A stretch of 61,764 bases of DNA from contig JAPPGM010000181.1 of NCBI GenBank assembly GCA_028874995.1, positions 7,682 through 69,445 of the forward strand, given 5' to 3'. Source of the DNA: Gemmatimonadota bacterium (lineage in GTDB: Bacteria; Gemmatimonadota; Gemmatimonadetes; Longimicrobiales; Gaopeijiaceae). The notes under the pieces are model-generated. The model searched no databases, was not told the DNA's origin, and saw nothing but the letters and a program-made list of their open reading frames with translations. Positions 59,711-61,764 of the stretch are shown here, in pieces; positions within the stretch are counted from its first letter, which is position 1, and every line of letters starts with the position of its first letter. Position numbers and translations under genes: made by a program.

Positions 59711-59713
59711 CTT

Positions 59714-61216
<1,503 letters not shown>

Positions 61217-61428
61217 GAAATGGCACTCCCGGGCTACGGGGACGGGTCGATCCTGCCGGACAGGATACGCCCCCTGGCGACGCGTCGCAAAACCACGGTC
61301 CGGCACGCCGGGCCGCCGACATCCGGGGGGCCCGGCGACGACCGATTCACCCGTCGCGACGTCCCGGTTTACCCGTGCGCGGGATTGGTGTAGCTTACGT
61401 CGCCGCGGGATGCCCGCGGTGACGCACG

Positions 61429-61502
61429 GTGGGCGTAGCTCAGTCGGTTAGAGCGCCGGATTGTGGTTCCGGAGGTCGCCGGTTCGAATCCGGTCGCCCA
61501 CC
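61429..61502 (+). tRNA. tRNA-His (GTG)
   Basis: Acceptor GTGGGCG pairs with CGCCCAC. A G at 61428 can serve as the G-1 typical of tRNA-His, opposite discriminator C. The anticodon stem CCGGA/TCCGG closes loop TTGTGGT (anticodon GTG). T arm is GCCGG/CCGGT with TTCGAAT. CCA is not encoded. Confidence 0.97.
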
Positions 61503-61764
61503 CTTGAAGGTCCGCGGTGAAGACGGAGGGGGCTTCGCTGCCGGTCCCTCCGGGATCGCCACCAACAGGCCACCAACAGGGCTGTTGACACCACGCCTGG
61601 ATTTCCCTATGATTAAGGTCTACCGAGTTTCCACCGGGCCCTCCCGGTCGGCGGCGGGATTCCGTCCCCCGCAGACCCGCGAAGAGCGGTTCCGGTTTCG
61701 GGCGGCTGCGGCCGCCCTTGATTTTTGACAATCGAGGTCATGAGAAGCGGGCGGGCCCTTCGCC
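61503..61764. other. Terminal stretch with no recognisable gene
   Basis: After tRNA-His there is no credible gene before the window ends. A short CCACCAACAG direct repeat occurs near 61560-61580. A TTGACA at about 61726 has no matching -10 box within the window. Confidence 0.5.

Noticed and set aside
61369-61731. Open frame with 'GFEPATSG' and 'SNRLSYAH' phrases
   Set aside because: It is the translation of the tRNA-His gene on the minus strand, a well-known spurious pattern.
61726-61731. TTGACA near the window end as a promoter
   Set aside because: No -10 box is found at 16-18 bp and the window stops before any gene could be seen.

Overview
The window is about 62 kb of GC-rich bacterial chromosome, densely coded on both strands. 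The gene content suggests a Gemmatimonadota-like heterotroph, possibly a marine or host-associated uncultured lineage. Pointers are 6-bladed beta-propeller (lipo)proteins with D-S-A-G starts, a CBM9/DUF5916 outer-membrane protein, a DUF1592-DUF1552 pair, many CarboxypepD_reg plus plug-only proteins, GlnRS with a YqeY-like tail, and LigD/Ku. The phylum is an inference from families, not from a marker gene.

Layout. 1-9.2 kb: a 5'-truncated M16 peptidase, a CBM9/DUF5916 protein and three tandem beta-propeller paralogues with a relic between them. 9.3-11.2 kb: recQ. 11.2-20.7 kb, minus strand: DUF1592 cytochrome-like protein, DUF1552 TAT protein, ankyrin-repeat protein, a 168-aa exported protein and two tandem Ig/LamG-type lipoproteins. 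A REPIN-like palindrome pair lies upstream of the ankyrin gene. 20.8-27.3 kb: six tandem exported proteins, each with two CarboxypepD_reg-like domains and a TonB-plug-like domain but no barrel. One has a 1-base frameshift. A peroxiredoxin and a seventh, shorter relative follow. 28.8-31.2 kb: GGQ-domain rescue factor, AI-2E-type permease, a conserved small protein and a cold-shock protein. 31.4-37.6 kb: a TolC/MFP/RND efflux operon with 4-base stop/start overlaps. 37.7-42 kb: gamma-glutamyltransferase and glnS. 42.1-46.9 kb: a BlaI-type repressor, a BlaR1-type M56 protein with a histidine-bearing coiled coil, and another propeller lipoprotein, ending in a 117-bp copy of the glnS 5' end. 46.9-55 kb: a barrel-like protein, a second GGT-family protein coupled to an alpha/beta hydrolase and an M3 peptidase, and two tandem zinc-ribbon membrane proteins. 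55-59.3 kb: HepT/MntA toxin-antitoxin pair and divergent ligD/ku. 59.6-61.5 kb: tRNA-Arg, a serine beta-lactamase-like lipoprotein and tRNA-His.

Themes. Much of the window is cell-envelope and peptide/drug handling: two GGTs, M16, M3, M56 and RND efflux. Local tandem duplication is pervasive: propellers, plug proteins, Ig/LamG lipoproteins and zinc-ribbon proteins. The most promising undescribed elements are the orphan-plug array, the BlaI/BlaR1 cassette beside a glnS fragment, and a promoter/operator motif shared by two distant genes (26.2 and 47.9 kb).
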